A stretch of DNA of 64,000 nucleotides from Aquiflexum balticum DSM 16537 (GCF_900176595.1 NZ_LT838813.1:3428001-3492000); one strand, 5' to 3'. Positions 20,261 to 29,641 are shown, counted from the first letter of the stretch. Notes: generated by a model from the letters alone, not told the origin. Made by a program: numbers and translations.

Positions 20261-20539
20261 TTAAAGGATAGCGAAGATGTCAGATTCTCTCATAATGAGG
20301 AAATCCTGTCCTTCTACTGAGAGTTCAGTTCCGGCATATTTGCCGTAAAGCACTGTGTCACCTACTTTTACAGTCAAGGGCTCATCCTTTTTTCCGCCTC
20401 CTACTGCGATTACTGTGCCTTTCTGGGGCTTTTCTTTGGCAGTATCAGGAATAAAAAGGCCTGATGCGGTTTTCTCTTCAGCTGCAGCAGGTTCTACCAG
20501 AACTCTGTCTGCAAGAGGTTTGATGTTTACTTTTGACAT
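20261..20539 (-). CDS. groES: co-chaperonin GroES (Hsp10)
   Basis: A 92-residue cap of the GroEL chamber. The sequence contains [11 protein letters not shown], the mobile loop [32 protein letters not shown] and the final DILAI-like block (ESDIFAIL). It is first in the groES-groEL operon and lies divergent from the gene at 20758, so the 218-base region between them holds both promoters. Confidence 0.98.
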   Translation of the reverse strand: MSKVNIKPLADRVLVEPAAAEEKTASGLFIPDTAKEKPQKGTVIAVGGGKKDEPLTVKVGDTVLYGKYAGTELSVEGQDFLIMRESDIFAIL

Positions 20540-20757
20540 AATTATTGAATTTTTAAAGTTTATTTACAAAATCTAATAACCCCTCATTATCATTTCTTAT
20601 GCCAAATCATCTTATCTCGATTATGCTGACATATAGTCGGTCTGTTCGTTCACTTATGACAGTTTGAAATCAAAAATCGCATTAAATCCCTGTCAATTTT
20701 TCTCTGAGACTTTTTTTTGATGACAGTTTTTCTTACATTTTGTCAAAGTATGCACAT
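20540..20757. promoter_or_regulatory. divergent control region between groES and the 20758 gene
   Basis: ATGACAGTTT occurs twice in direct orientation at 20656-20665 and 20720-20729, and TGTCAATTTT lies between them in the opposite sense at 20691-20700. No CIRCE (TTAGCACTC-N9-GAGTGCTAA) is visible. The repeated motif could be an operator, but this is unproven. Confidence 0.35.
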
Positions 20758-21465
20758 ATGAAAAATTTATCAGAAAACTGGATTACGGAAGGTTGGATAG
20801 ACTTTGAATATAAAAAATACCTTCTGTTGGCTTATTTGAATCATGTAGATTCGCAGTTTAAAGAGGTGAAACTTTATCCTCCTTTGGCAGACCTGATCCA
20901 TCATTATTCCAAACTGAAAAGTTTTGAGGAAAACAAAGAAGGGATTAAAGCTTCATTTCCCAAATTGTTGCAGGGACCAAATTGGAGTGAAATGAAAATG
21001 AATTACAAGCCCTTGTTTATTGATGATGAAATGATGAAGCAACTTGAGGATATCATTTCTTTTTCTCTTCCTCAACTTAAAAGCTATATAGAAGACGGGA
21101 AAAATATTTATGATTTTCTCGAAAAAGAAATGTTGATAGAACCTATAGGGATTTCTCCATTATACCAGAAAGAAGGATATGCACTGCTTTCTTTTGACAA
21201 TTCCAAGGATATTTTTATCTACCGCTATAAGGTCAACTTGTTCCAAAACAGTATAGATACTTTCAAAGGCATCATGATGCAATTGATCAAAAGTGTCAGA
21301 AGGTCAATCGTCAACTCTTTTGAACAAATCAAGATGGATTTAATCAGAACTTATAAAGAACTTCCCAATCCCGCCACATACAGCATTCAATGCCAACATA
21401 AAATTCCTTTGGAGGAAAGTTTTTTACCGATAAGCAAAAGACTGCTGCTCAAAAAAGTGGAATAA
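20758..21465 (+). CDS. hypothetical protein conserved near groES in Bacteroidota
   Basis: A 235-residue soluble protein I cannot assign to a functional family. It opens with MKNLSENWITEGWIDFEYKKY, contains a PPLADLIHHYSKLKSFEENK region and looks mostly helical with a beta portion (GYALLSFDNSKDIFIYRYKVNLFQ). There is no signal or membrane segment. I chose the ATG at 20758; a TTG at 20740 in the same frame is possible but less likely. It is divergent from groES and is followed by a bidirectional terminator. Confidence 0.65.
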   Translation: MKNLSENWITEGWIDFEYKKYLLLAYLNHVDSQFKEVKLYPPLADLIHHYSKLKSFEENKEGIKASFPKLLQGPNWSEMKMNYKPLFIDDEMMKQLEDIISFSLPQLKSYIEDGKNIYDFLEKEMLIEPIGISPLYQKEGYALLSFDNSKDIFIYRYKVNLFQNSIDTFKGIMMQLIKSVRRSIVNSFEQIKMDLIRTYKELPNPATYSIQCQHKIPLEESFLPISKRLLLKKVE

Positions 21466-21512
21466 ATCGAAGGAATGAAAAAAAATTAACCCGTACTGAA
21501 ATAAAAAGAATC

Positions 21513-21545
21513 AAAAAAAGCCCGGTTTTGCCGGGCTTAAATATT
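21513..21545. terminator. bidirectional terminator between the 20758 gene and secG
   Basis: AAAAAAAGCCCGG-TTTTG-CCGGGCTTA forms a GC-rich stem with A and T on opposite sides, able to stop transcripts from both converging genes. Confidence 0.85.
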
Positions 21546-21546
21546 T

Positions 21547-21912
21547 TTATTGATTTTCATCATCGGGGTTTTCATTAACACTACCTGTTGTATCTATAGG
21601 TAGTAGGCTTTCACTATCACCGAATGAAGGAGTCAAAACCTGCTTCTTTGCACTTTCAATATTGGGAGAATTGATCTGATCAACTTCAGAAGTAGAATAA
21701 AATGCCGAAGAGGAAAGAGATAAAACCAATATGGCAATTGAAAGCACCCATGTTGCTTTTTCAAGGATATTTCCTGTTTTGGTTACTCCCATGATTTGGG
21801 AAGCACTTCCTCCAAAAGCGGCACCTACACCACCTTTAGAGTCCTGGGCAAGGATAACCAAAATCAACAACACGGCTAATATGACAATAACGCTGATAAG
21901 AAAGGTGAACAT
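21547..21912 (-). CDS. secG: preprotein translocase subunit SecG
   Basis: A 121-residue accessory subunit of the SecYEG export channel. It has two membrane helices (FLISVIVILAVLLILVILAQ and ATWVLSIAILVLSLSSSAFY) joined by the conserved cytoplasmic loop DSKGGVGAAFGGSASQIMGVTKT. An acidic C-terminal tail of ~35 residues follows, typical for Bacteroidota SecG. It is the last gene of the leftward block that begins with miaB, 10 bases after the preceding gene. Confidence 0.95.
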   Translation of the reverse strand: MFTFLISVIVILAVLLILVILAQDSKGGVGAAFGGSASQIMGVTKTGNILEKATWVLSIAILVLSLSSSAFYSTSEVDQINSPNIESAKKQVLTPSFGDSESLLPIDTTGSVNENPDDENQ

Positions 21913-21922
21913 TTTGATGAAT

Positions 21923-22744
21923 TTATAAATTCAGATTTTTGATTAAGTCCGCAAAGTAAGTGTTTTTATCCGGAAATTTCACCATTAATTTTTGATAAAT
22001 TTCTTTGGCTTTTTGTTTTTTACCCTGCTTGACCAATAATTTGGCATAAGATTCCGACAATAGGGTAGGATGGAGATGGGTGCTTTTTTCTGATAAGTCA
22101 TCCTGTTTCTGAAAATCCTCAATTTCCCTAAGGGTAGCTAGTTTTATTTCTTTTTTACTGAAGGCTTTGATTATATCAATCTGCTTTTTCTTTTTTTCAT
22201 CAAGGATTTCTTTTTTCTCCTTCAATTTGATTGTCTCAAGCAAATCATCCTTTGACTTTCGTCTTTTGGGTTTTTTTGGTACATCAGGCTTTTTCTTGGG
22301 AGTTTCAGCAAATCTTACTTTCTTTTTGTGCAGGTCTTCGCCAAGCTTCTTTAATATTTCCGCTCTTTCTTGGGGATTGGTATCTTTGGTAGGTTCAGGA
22401 ATCAGTGATTTTTCAAAATCATCCAACGCTATGGATTTTAAATTCGATGTTCTGGATGACAATAAACTCTCCAAATTGTCATCGAGTTTACTTTGCAGAA
22501 ATCTGAAAGGGGTATCTGACTGAATCATCATTTTGAGCCAAGACCTGTCAGGGCTTGTTACTGCTGACCAATGTAGGAGTTCTTTAGATTCCCCATTGGT
22601 CTTTTCAAATTCAAATTTTGCCAATAATACCTTAGGGATTTGAAAATAGGGGAAAGTCTCATGCCATTTGATAAGATGGGTAATATCATCCTTCTGGAGC
22701 TGACTTCCTTTTCTGATTATTCCTATGAGCTGTTGCGTATTCAC
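21923..22744 (-). CDS. TPR-like hypothetical protein with Lys-rich middle
   Basis: A 273-residue protein. The N-terminus (LIGIIRKGSQLQKDDITHLIKWHETFPYFQIPKVLLAK) is a pattern seen in conserved Bacteroidota proteins of unknown role. Residues ~145-210 are extremely rich in Lys/Glu and likely a flexible or coiled region. The C-terminus holds one tetratricopeptide-like unit (SYAKLLVKQGKKQKAKEIYQKLMVKFP). No signal peptide is seen. It lies between lptE and secG, with gaps of 36 and 10 bases. A role linked to secretion or envelope assembly is inference from position only. Confidence 0.65.
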   Translation of the reverse strand: MNTQQLIGIIRKGSQLQKDDITHLIKWHETFPYFQIPKVLLAKFEFEKTNGESKELLHWSAVTSPDRSWLKMMIQSDTPFRFLQSKLDDNLESLLSSRTSNLKSIALDDFEKSLIPEPTKDTNPQERAEILKKLGEDLHKKKVRFAETPKKKPDVPKKPKRRKSKDDLLETIKLKEKKEILDEKKKKQIDIIKAFSKKEIKLATLREIEDFQKQDDLSEKSTHLHPTLLSESYAKLLVKQGKKQKAKEIYQKLMVKFPDKNTYFADLIKNLNL

Positions 22745-22780
22745 TTCTCTTTCCTTGAATCTGTCCCAATTTAATCAAAT

Positions 22781-23326
22781 TTACCAATTTGCCACAGTGG
22801 CAGAAAAGATGTCCTGAAGTATCTGGTCAAAAATCTCCTCTATCAATTGACTTTCCACCTGTAATATGGAAGTAGTCCTGGGGTCGTAATCCTTAAAAAA
22901 AGAAAAATTCCTTTTTAAGCTTTCCTCTTCGACTACGGTATTGACATAATCCACTTCAACTGAAATAGTCAATCTCATCTGTCCGGCCCGATCCGGTAGG
23001 TTTGGGTCCTGACTTGAAACTGTGGCCTGTGGGGTAATTGCATAACGGTTGATTGACCCCGAAAACTGTAAGTCTCCGTTATTTCTGACCAACTCCAGCT
23101 GGGTATTCCGCTGATAGAATTCTTTAAGTGATTCAGTGAAGAGCTGCTCCATATTTGCAGGACCCCCGCCGGAATCATTGAAGAAATTTTCGACCGAAAA
23201 TGATTTGGTCAACTCGTAATTGAGATTGGTGCCTGTAAAACTATAGCTGACGGCACAGGCTTGTAGCAATATTAAAAATAAACCCCAACTGATCAAGTTT
23301 GTTATTTTACGCTTACTCAATGTCAT
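22781..23326 (-). CDS. lptE: LPS-assembly lipoprotein LptE-like
   Basis: A 181-residue lipoprotein resembling LptE, the plug that supports LptD in inserting lipopolysaccharide into the outer membrane. The signal has a clear lipobox, LILLQAC (Cys24). The mature start YSFTGTNLNYELTKSFSVENFFN, the helix NMEQLFTESLKEFYQRNTQLELV and LQFSGSINRYAITPQ match the fold, and the C-terminal helix contains EEIFDQILQDIF. I chose the ATG at 23326, which overlaps the stop of the sigma-54 activator gene by 14 bases, because the signal starts there; the frame is open to 23383. Confidence 0.85.
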   Translation of the reverse strand: MTLSKRKITNLISWGLFLILLQACAVSYSFTGTNLNYELTKSFSVENFFNDSGGGPANMEQLFTESLKEFYQRNTQLELVRNNGDLQFSGSINRYAITPQATVSSQDPNLPDRAGQMRLTISVEVDYVNTVVEEESLKRNFSFFKDYDPRTTSILQVESQLIEEIFDQILQDIFSATVANW

Positions 23327-24599
23327 ATTGTTTGATTTTCCTATATAACGTTCTTTCGGAGATTCCAAGGTCGCTTGCCGCATATTTTCTTTTATTATTA
23401 TGCTTTCTAAGTGCCCTGATGATCATTTCCTTTTCCTTTTTCTCAAGTGAAAGCGAGCTGTCATCCTCCTCATGAATGATATCCTCTATGGACTCGTCAT
23501 CATAGTCTTCTATTTGTTCCTTTTGATGCTGTTTTTCCAAAACAAGAGGTAAATTGGAAGATTGGCTGACAGGTTTTGAATCTTCATAAGACTTGGAAGA
23601 ATCTATATCCTCAAACAAATCCTGATGTTTGTTCATAATATTTGAACTCAGGCCACCTGATTGATAGGTTTCCAATACCAGCTTTTTCAGGTCATTCATA
23701 TCTTTTTTCATGTCAAAAAGAACTTTATATAGAATTTCCCTTTCCGAAAAATCAGTGAAATCCTGACTTCCGCCCGAATTGGCCATTAATGCCGGTAACC
23801 GGACCTGTTCTGCAGGAAGGTAGCGGGCCAGTGTAGCAGCGTCTATTTCTCTTTCATGCTCCAAAAGTGAGATTTGTTCAGCGATATTCTTAAGTTGTCG
23901 GATATTACCCGGGAACGGGAATTTCATCAACAATTTCTTCGCATCACTATCCAAACTGATGGGTTTGATTTTATATTTTTCTGAAAAATCAGTAGTAAAT
24001 TTTCTGAAGAGCAATACCACATCCTCTCCTCTTTCTCTCAAAGGAGGAACATAAATCGGCACAGTATTCAACCTGTAATAAAGGTCTTCTCTGAATTCAC
24101 CTTTTTCTACTGCTTTGATCAGATTGACATTTGTAGCTGCAATGACCCTGACATTGGTTTTAAGTACTTTTGAAGAGCCTACTTTGATAAATTCCCCGTT
24201 TTCCAATACCCTTAATAACCTCGCTTGGGTTCCCAAGGGCATTTCTCCAATTTCATCTAAAAAGATAGACCCGCCATCCGTCACCTCGAAATAACCTTTT
24301 CTGGCTTCATGGGCACCGGTAAAGGATCCTTTTTCATGTCCAAATAATTCTGAGTCGATAGTTCCTTCCGGTATAGCCCCACAGTTGATAGCGATAAATT
24401 TTCCATGCTTCCTTAAGCTCAGGGAATGAATGATTTTGGAAAAAGATTCCTTGCCGCTTCCACTTTCTCCTGTGATCAATACCGTCATTTCGGTAGGGGC
24501 AGCCTGCATCGCGACCTGAATGGCGTGATTTAATAAAGGACTATTTCCAATAATGGCAAACCTTTGTTTAACGCTTTGAATTTCCTGGGGTGTAATCAT
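23313..24599 (-). CDS. sigma-54-dependent transcriptional activator, no sensor domain
   Basis: A 428-residue enhancer-binding protein. It begins almost at once with the AAA+ domain: Walker A GESGSGKES (44-52), the sigma-54-contact loop GSFTGA (91-96, with Ser in place of the usual Ala), Walker B GGSIFLDEIGEMPL (109-122) and the arginine-finger region VPPLRERGEDV. An acidic linker (EDYDDESIEDIIHEEDDS) leads to a Fis-type helix-turn-helix ending SERTLYRKIKQYDIE. There is no receiver, GAF or PAS domain. In other bacteria such proteins open RpoN-holoenzyme complexes. It is coupled to lptE, so it may regulate envelope genes. Confidence 0.92.
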   Translation of the reverse strand: MITPQEIQSVKQRFAIIGNSPLLNHAIQVAMQAAPTEMTVLITGESGSGKESFSKIIHSLSLRKHGKFIAINCGAIPEGTIDSELFGHEKGSFTGAHEARKGYFEVTDGGSIFLDEIGEMPLGTQARLLRVLENGEFIKVGSSKVLKTNVRVIAATNVNLIKAVEKGEFREDLYYRLNTVPIYVPPLRERGEDVVLLFRKFTTDFSEKYKIKPISLDSDAKKLLMKFPFPGNIRQLKNIAEQISLLEHEREIDAATLARYLPAEQVRLPALMANSGGSQDFTDFSEREILYKVLFDMKKDMNDLKKLVLETYQSGGLSSNIMNKHQDLFEDIDSSKSYEDSKPVSQSSNLPLVLEKQHQKEQIEDYDDESIEDIIHEEDDSSLSLEKKEKEMIIRALRKHNNKRKYAASDLGISERTLYRKIKQYDIE

Positions 24600-24615
24600 C
24601 AGTGTCTGGGGGTTT

Positions 24616-26076
24616 TCAAGAAATTACTTCTCCGAATAAAGTTGCAGGGGAACATTCGGTAATTTTTACCTTTACATAGTCGCCTTTTTGATATTGATTG
24701 TTAGGAATGATGACCACTTTATTGGCGGAATTTCTACCTCTGAGCTGTAATTCAGATCTTTTTGAAGTGCCCTCTATAAGAATTTCCTGGATTTTTCCCA
24801 GATCAAGTTTATTCCTTTCCAAGGAAATGGCATTTTGTTTATCGATGATTTCTGCCAATCTTCTTTTTTTGGTTTCAAGTGGAATATCATCCTCGAATTT
24901 CTTGGCAGCTAGAGTTCCCGGCCGCTCAGAATAGAAAAACATATAAGAAAAATCGTACTTGACAATGTCCATCAAAGTTAGAGTATCTTGATGTTCTGCT
25001 TCAGTTTCTGTACAGAAACCAGCTATCATGTCTGAAGATATTCCGCATTCATCACCCAATATCTCCCTGATTTTGGAAACCCTCTCCAAATACCATTCCC
25101 TATCGTAGGTACGATTCATCAACTCCAATACCCTTGAATTACCGCTTTGTACCGGAAGATGTATGTATTTGCAAATGTTGTCATATCTCTTCATGGTATG
25201 CAAAACTTCGTCCGTGATGTCTTTTGGATGAGAAGTGGAGAACCTCACCCGTAGCTTTGGGCTGACTTTTGCTACCATTTCAAGCAGATGAGCAAAATTG
25301 ATGACAGCAGATACCTCTTCCTCTTTTTTGTTCAGTCTTGCTTTGTTGTTTTCTTCGGGTGACCATTTGTAACTGTCCACATTCTGACCCAAAAGCGTGA
25401 CTTCTTTATATCCTTTTTCAAAAAGGTCTTGGGCTTCCTGTACTATGGAATAAGGATCTCTACTTCTTTCTCTTCCTCTTGTGAAAGGGACAACACAGAA
25501 AGAACACATGTTGTCACACCCTCTCATGATGGAAATAAAGGCACTTACCCCATTTGAATTGAGTCTTACAGGGGCAATGTCAGCGTAGGTTTCTTCACGG
25601 GAAAGAAAGGTATTGACGCCCTTATGCCCATCTTCAGCGGATGAAACCAAATTTGGAAGATCTCTGTAAGCATCCGGTCCTACCACAACATCTACTATTT
25701 TCTCTTCCTCCAATAATTTTTCTTTCAATCGTTCAGCCATACATCCCAATACCCCAATGGTTAATTCAGGTTTGGACTTTTTAAGTGAATTAAATTGGCT
25801 GAGTCTCTTTCGGACAGTCTGTTCGGCTTTTTCTCTGATGGAACAGGTATTCAGAAAAATCACATCCGCCTGTTCAAAATCTGATGTAGTGTCAAAACCA
25901 TTATCCTTCATAATGGATGCTACGATTTCAGAATCTGAAAAATTCATCTGACATCCATAGGATTCTATATAAAGTTTTTTTGCTTTCCCGGTATTTTCAT
26001 CCTCAGTGGTTTTGAAATCACAGGCCTGAGCTACCTTGGGAGATATAATATCTATGTCTTTAATCAAGTTTTCCAT
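24616..26076 (-). CDS. miaB: tRNA-2-methylthio-N6-dimethylallyladenosine synthase MiaB
   Basis: MiaB adds a methylthio group to position 37 of tRNAs reading codons that start with U. The N-terminal MTTase domain has Cys42, Cys78 and Cys112, which bind one iron-sulfur cluster. The radical-SAM motif GCDNMCSFC (Cys187, 191, 194) binds the second, and a C-terminal TRAM domain ([20 protein letters not shown]) follows. A Lys/Glu insert at about residues 245-260 is longer than in E. coli. It is the first gene of the leftward block and lies 16 bases before the sigma-54 activator. Confidence 0.95.
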   Translation of the reverse strand: MENLIKDIDIISPKVAQACDFKTTEDENTGKAKKLYIESYGCQMNFSDSEIVASIMKDNGFDTTSDFEQADVIFLNTCSIREKAEQTVRKRLSQFNSLKKSKPELTIGVLGCMAERLKEKLLEEEKIVDVVVGPDAYRDLPNLVSSAEDGHKGVNTFLSREETYADIAPVRLNSNGVSAFISIMRGCDNMCSFCVVPFTRGRERSRDPYSIVQEAQDLFEKGYKEVTLLGQNVDSYKWSPEENNKARLNKKEEEVSAVINFAHLLEMVAKVSPKLRVRFSTSHPKDITDEVLHTMKRYDNICKYIHLPVQSGNSRVLELMNRTYDREWYLERVSKIREILGDECGISSDMIAGFCTETEAEHQDTLTLMDIVKYDFSYMFFYSERPGTLAAKKFEDDIPLETKKRRLAEIIDKQNAISLERNKLDLGKIQEILIEGTSKRSELQLRGRNSANKVVIIPNNQYQKGDYVKVKITECSPATLFGEVIS

Positions 26077-26201
26077 TTTAAAATAAACTATCGCGCTGCG
26101 AATTTAAGAAAATACGGACAAAATGACAGGTATTGTTCAAGCATTTATTTGGATGTGGAATATCCTGTGATTTTACCAAGCTAAATTCTTGTTTAAGCTT
26201 T

Positions 26202-26240
26202 AAAAAATTAACCCTGATACTTTTTCAATATCAGGGTTAA
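26202..26240 (-). terminator. terminator of the S41 peptidase gene
   Basis: TTAACCCTGATA and TATCAGGGTTAA make a perfect 12-pair stem with a 9-base loop, followed on the leftward strand by TTTTTTA. Confidence 0.85.
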
Positions 26241-26264
26241 AATTAGACGTTTAAGGGCTTCATA

Positions 26265-27716
26265 CTATTTTTCCCTATAATTTTTGAAATTTGAATTATC
26301 CTCTAGCATCACTCCACTTCTTATTTTTGAATCAAGTGAAGATCCAATCATAATCCTATCTTCAAGTTTTAACCTGGCACCTGGGGTCGATGTACCGGTG
26401 ATTTTATCCAGTGCAGATTTTAATAAAGGATCTCTAACGTCTCCGAAATCTCTCCATGGAAAGAATTGAAATTCGCTGATCTCCTCGTCAGGAATAAATC
26501 CATCACCATAATCAGACTGATCTAAGCTGTTGAAACTCTTAGTGACTATTGGAAGAAGGCCATAATTATTGTCTGGATTATCTTCATCTTCCAATGCTAC
26601 CGAACCTACATTTTTTCCTGTAGTTTTTGCACCAATTATCACTACATTCAAATAAGGCTTTAAACCATTGATAATTAATTCACTTGCTGAGGCTGTTCTT
26701 GAACTTGTCAAGATATAAATCTTACCATCTGCAAGTTGGTTTCCTATATTTTCAGATTTCTCTTTAAACTTTGTTTGGATATTTTGAAAAGTGGGGAACC
26801 TTGAGAGAAAACTATTATATTTTGTCTTGGAGAAAATTTTATCTGAATTAAAATTAGGAACAATTAAACTCGCCAGATTTACAGCACTTGAAACATAACC
26901 ACCGCCATTATATCTAAAATCAATAATCAATTGATTGATATTTTCAGCTTTAAACTTTGCGAAAATTTCATCCATTTCAGCGTCGTACCGGGTATCCATT
27001 TGGTTTGTTGTAGGATTGTTTACCCCAGGCGCGAAAAAATGGTAAACTACATAGCCGATTTTCTGGTTGTCAATGACATATATGGAGTCAAGGAAGTTGG
27101 GATTTTCCTCTATTTGAATGGCGGCTAAAGTTACCGTTTGAGGTGCCCCAAATTGACCTGCTTCATCTGGCCTTCTAAAGGTAACTGAATGCTGATTTGA
27201 CCTTTCACGGAGTAAACTTTGATAATTGTTCAATGTCATTGTGCTGCCATTAATCTGGCTTATAAGATCCCCTCTTCTCAGGTCGTTGCTGGCTGCGGGA
27301 CTTCCCTTTTTCACATAGGTGATAAGGGCGATTACGTTTTCATTACTTTCACTTTCTCTCAATAATGAGATTTCATAACCCGATTCTGTAGATACTCCGG
27401 ATAAACTACTGATTAACTCTTGGTAATTTGGATATATTGCTGAAAATCGATCAGTAGGTTTAAATAAGAATGACTCAAAGTAGCTTTCTGGTCTTGCTGT
27501 ATTGGCAATTGGGGTTTTCATATCCTCTAACCAAAAATAAGCTTCTTCCATTACGGCTTTGATCCAATTGTTTATGGCAATATTTTTTGCCAATTCAGGA
27601 TCTGGTTTATTATTTGCCGGTGGGGTAGTTTCCTCTTCGTCTTTACAAGAAGAAAAAACCGATAATATTACAATCAAGCTTAATATTATCCTTGATCTGA
27701 TTTTTAATCTTTCCAT
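26265..27716 (-). CDS. S41 family peptidase (C-terminal processing-type), lipoprotein
   Basis: A 483-residue serine protease of the tail-specific type. The signal ends in SVFSSCKDEEE, giving a lipid anchor. After a helical domain there is a PDZ domain (YVKKGSPAASNDLRRGDLISQINGS) and the S41 core, with IDFRYNGGGY and ILTSSRTASASELI, in which the Ser of ASASE is the likely nucleophile. These enzymes trim periplasmic proteins. I chose the ATG at 27716 rather than 27728 because the basic signal start MERLKIRSR follows it. A good promoter match lies just upstream and a terminator downstream, so it is monocistronic. Confidence 0.9.
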   Translation of the reverse strand: MERLKIRSRIILSLIVILSVFSSCKDEEETTPPANNKPDPELAKNIAINNWIKAVMEEAYFWLEDMKTPIANTARPESYFESFLFKPTDRFSAIYPNYQELISSLSGVSTESGYEISLLRESESNENVIALITYVKKGSPAASNDLRRGDLISQINGSTMTLNNYQSLLRERSNQHSVTFRRPDEAGQFGAPQTVTLAAIQIEENPNFLDSIYVIDNQKIGYVVYHFFAPGVNNPTTNQMDTRYDAEMDEIFAKFKAENINQLIIDFRYNGGGYVSSAVNLASLIVPNFNSDKIFSKTKYNSFLSRFPTFQNIQTKFKEKSENIGNQLADGKIYILTSSRTASASELIINGLKPYLNVVIIGAKTTGKNVGSVALEDEDNPDNNYGLLPIVTKSFNSLDQSDYGDGFIPDEEISEFQFFPWRDFGDVRDPLLKSALDKITGTSTPGARLKLEDRIMIGSSLDSKIRSGVMLEDNSNFKNYREK

Positions 27717-27741
27717 AAATTGCAACATATTGAATGTAAAC

Positions 27742-27771
27742 CAAATTTAGTATTATAATGTTTTAGCACAA
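27742..27771 (-). promoter_or_regulatory. promoter of the S41 peptidase gene
   Basis: On the leftward strand TTG (27771-27769), a 19-base spacer and TAAATTTG (27749-27742) match the phylum consensus fully at the -7 box. The gene starts at 27716. Confidence 0.62.
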
Positions 27772-27815
27772 GAAATTGTTCTAAAAATTCTAAATTCTTA
27801 GTGAAAAAAATCAAA

Positions 27816-28523
27816 TCAGAAAGAAGTGTTGATTGTTATATCTGATGTTTTACTATCGAGAAGTTGGCCTCTTTCACATTTGAGTACCCGGTAAGGATAT
27901 TTTCTCAAAAGATCGTGATTATGTGTAGCCATCAGAATTGCGGTTCCTTCATTATTGATTTCCTGAAAAAGTTTGAAAATACCATCTGCTACATCAGGAT
28001 CCAGGTTTCCGGTGGGTTCGTCAGCAAGTAATATAGAAGGTTGATTGATCAATGCCCTTGCGATAACCACTCTTTGCTGTTCACCTCCCGAAAGTTGATG
28101 GGGCATTTTCGTTGCAGCGTCTCCCAATCCCACCTTAAGCAGTACTTCCATCATTCTGTTTTTCATTTTTGCTTTGTCTTTCCAACCTGTTGCTTTCATC
28201 ACGAAAAACAGATTTTCCGCAACAGTCCTGTCAGGGAAAAGCTGAAAATCCTGAAAAACAATACCGAGTTTCCTTCTCAGGTAGGGAACATCTTTCTTTT
28301 TAAGTTTTTCTAGCTGATAACCCACTATTTCACCCTGACCCATTTTAAAGGGAAGATCTGCATACATTGTTTTCAAAAGTGAGCTTTTTCCACTACCCGT
28401 TCTACCTATCAAAAACACAAACTCATCCTTATCAATCGTGAAAGTCACATCCTGTAATACGGCAGTCAACCCCTGAAAAATGCAGGCGTCGGTAATTTTA
28501 ATTATTGCTTCTCCTCCAATCAT
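27816..28523 (-). CDS. ftsE: cell-division ATP-binding protein FtsE
   Basis: A 235-residue ABC ATPase of the FtsE type. Walker A is GRTGSGKSS, the Q-loop region is KLGIVFQDFQLFPDRTVAENLFF, the signature is LSGGEQQR, and Walker B is ILLADEPTGNLDP, followed by THNHDLL. FtsE with the membrane protein FtsX activates septal peptidoglycan hydrolases. No ftsX lies next to it; in Bacteroidota ftsX is often elsewhere. It follows a 67-residue conserved protein by 3 bases, so the two form an operon. Confidence 0.92.
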   Translation of the reverse strand: MIGGEAIIKITDACIFQGLTAVLQDVTFTIDKDEFVFLIGRTGSGKSSLLKTMYADLPFKMGQGEIVGYQLEKLKKKDVPYLRRKLGIVFQDFQLFPDRTVAENLFFVMKATGWKDKAKMKNRMMEVLLKVGLGDAATKMPHQLSGGEQQRVVIARALINQPSILLADEPTGNLDPDVADGIFKLFQEINNEGTAILMATHNHDLLRKYPYRVLKCERGQLLDSKTSDITINTSF

Positions 28524-28526
28524 TAT

Positions 28527-28730
28527 CTATAATTCGAGTTTTTGAAGTTTTCCAAAAGGCAGATCATTAATCAAGGCCGCCAAGGCTTCTTCCTTACCTT
28601 CCAAACCAAATTTCTCAATATTCTTCATAGGCCTATCTGCCCTAAAATATGCTACAAGGACAAAATTTTCATCTCTAATTTGAATGTAATCCGGTATTTT
28701 GGCTTTTCCTTTTACTTTGATTATATACAT
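28527..28730 (-). CDS. small conserved protein upstream of ftsE
   Basis: A 67-residue soluble protein (MYIIKVKGKAKIPDYIQIRD..., ending GKLQKLEL). I do not recognise a named family. The pattern suggests a small beta-strand and helix fold with no membrane segment. Its stop is 3 bases from the ftsE start. The tight spacing makes it a likely functional companion of ftsE, although its role cannot be read from sequence. Confidence 0.7.
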   Translation of the reverse strand: MYIIKVKGKAKIPDYIQIRDENFVLVAYFRADRPMKNIEKFGLEGKEEALAALINDLPFGKLQKLEL

Positions 28731-28797
28731 TGGAAAAAGGGTTTAATAAATTAGAAGATTAGGTACTTAAACAAATGAAGAACCGAGAAGTTTGTTT

Positions 28798-29457
28798 TTA
28801 TTTCCCTGCTGCTTTGGCATGGTCAGCGAGGAATTGTGCCAACCCTGAGTCTGTCAATGGATGTTTGAGCAATCCTGTAATCACTTTCAAGGGACAGGTA
28901 ACGACATCAGCACCCATTTCAGCACATTTGATTAAATGCATGGAATGTCTTACAGAGGCAGCCAATACTTGGGTAGCAAAGCCATAGGTCTGATATATAC
29001 CGACTATTTGATCAATAAGTTCTAGCCCATCAAAAGAAATGTCATCCAATCTTCCGATAAACGGAGAAACATAACTTGCACCGGCTTTGGCAGCAAGGAT
29101 GGCTTGACCTGCAGAAAATACCAAAGTACAATTAGTCCTGATTCCCTCGTTGCTGAAATATTTAATGGCTTTGACGCCATCTTTGGTCATAGGAACCTTT
29201 ACTACAATTTTATTATCGATTTTGGCCAATTCTTTTCCTTCCCGGATCATGCCTTCAAAATCTGTAGCAATAACTTCAGCACTCACATTGTCATCGACAA
29301 TATCACAGATAGCTTTGTAATGTGCTCTAACATTTTCGTCACCACTGATGCCTTCTTTGGCCATCAAAGAGGGATTGGTAGTCACTCCGTCCAATACGCC
29401 TAATTCATAGGCTTCTTTTATTTCACTGAGATTGGCGGTATCGATGAAGAATTTCAT
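28798..29457 (-). CDS. transaldolase, short FSA/TalC type
   Basis: A 219-residue sugar aldolase. The start [27 protein letters not shown], the Schiff-base region [10 protein letters not shown] (Lys87) and the [10 protein letters not shown] block identify the short transaldolase subfamily, which includes fructose-6-phosphate aldolase. In organisms with this length the enzyme commonly serves as the pentose-phosphate transaldolase. The exact donor specificity cannot be told from the sequence. It stands alone; TAACTTTG at 29487-29494 on the leftward strand is a possible -7 box without a clear -33. Confidence 0.9.
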   Translation of the reverse strand: MKFFIDTANLSEIKEAYELGVLDGVTTNPSLMAKEGISGDENVRAHYKAICDIVDDNVSAEVIATDFEGMIREGKELAKIDNKIVVKVPMTKDGVKAIKYFSNEGIRTNCTLVFSAGQAILAAKAGASYVSPFIGRLDDISFDGLELIDQIVGIYQTYGFATQVLAASVRHSMHLIKCAEMGADVVTCPLKVITGLLKHPLTDSGLAQFLADHAKAAGK

Positions 29458-29641
29458 TTTTTAGGATTTAGAATTTAAGATGCTGGCAAAGTTAAATGAA
29501 TAAAGGGGAATTGGAAGACTTTAAAATTGGAAAATTATCAATACTTCTTCTTCGCCAGAGATTAAAATAATTAGAAAATTAATAGGACGGCAATACAAAC
29601 GTTAAAATTGATTGTTAAAAATCAGATGGAATTTAAAAAAA

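Noticed and set aside
20540-20757. CIRCE/HrcA operator upstream of groES
   Set aside because: Looked for TTAGCACTC-N9-GAGTGCTAA and found no match.
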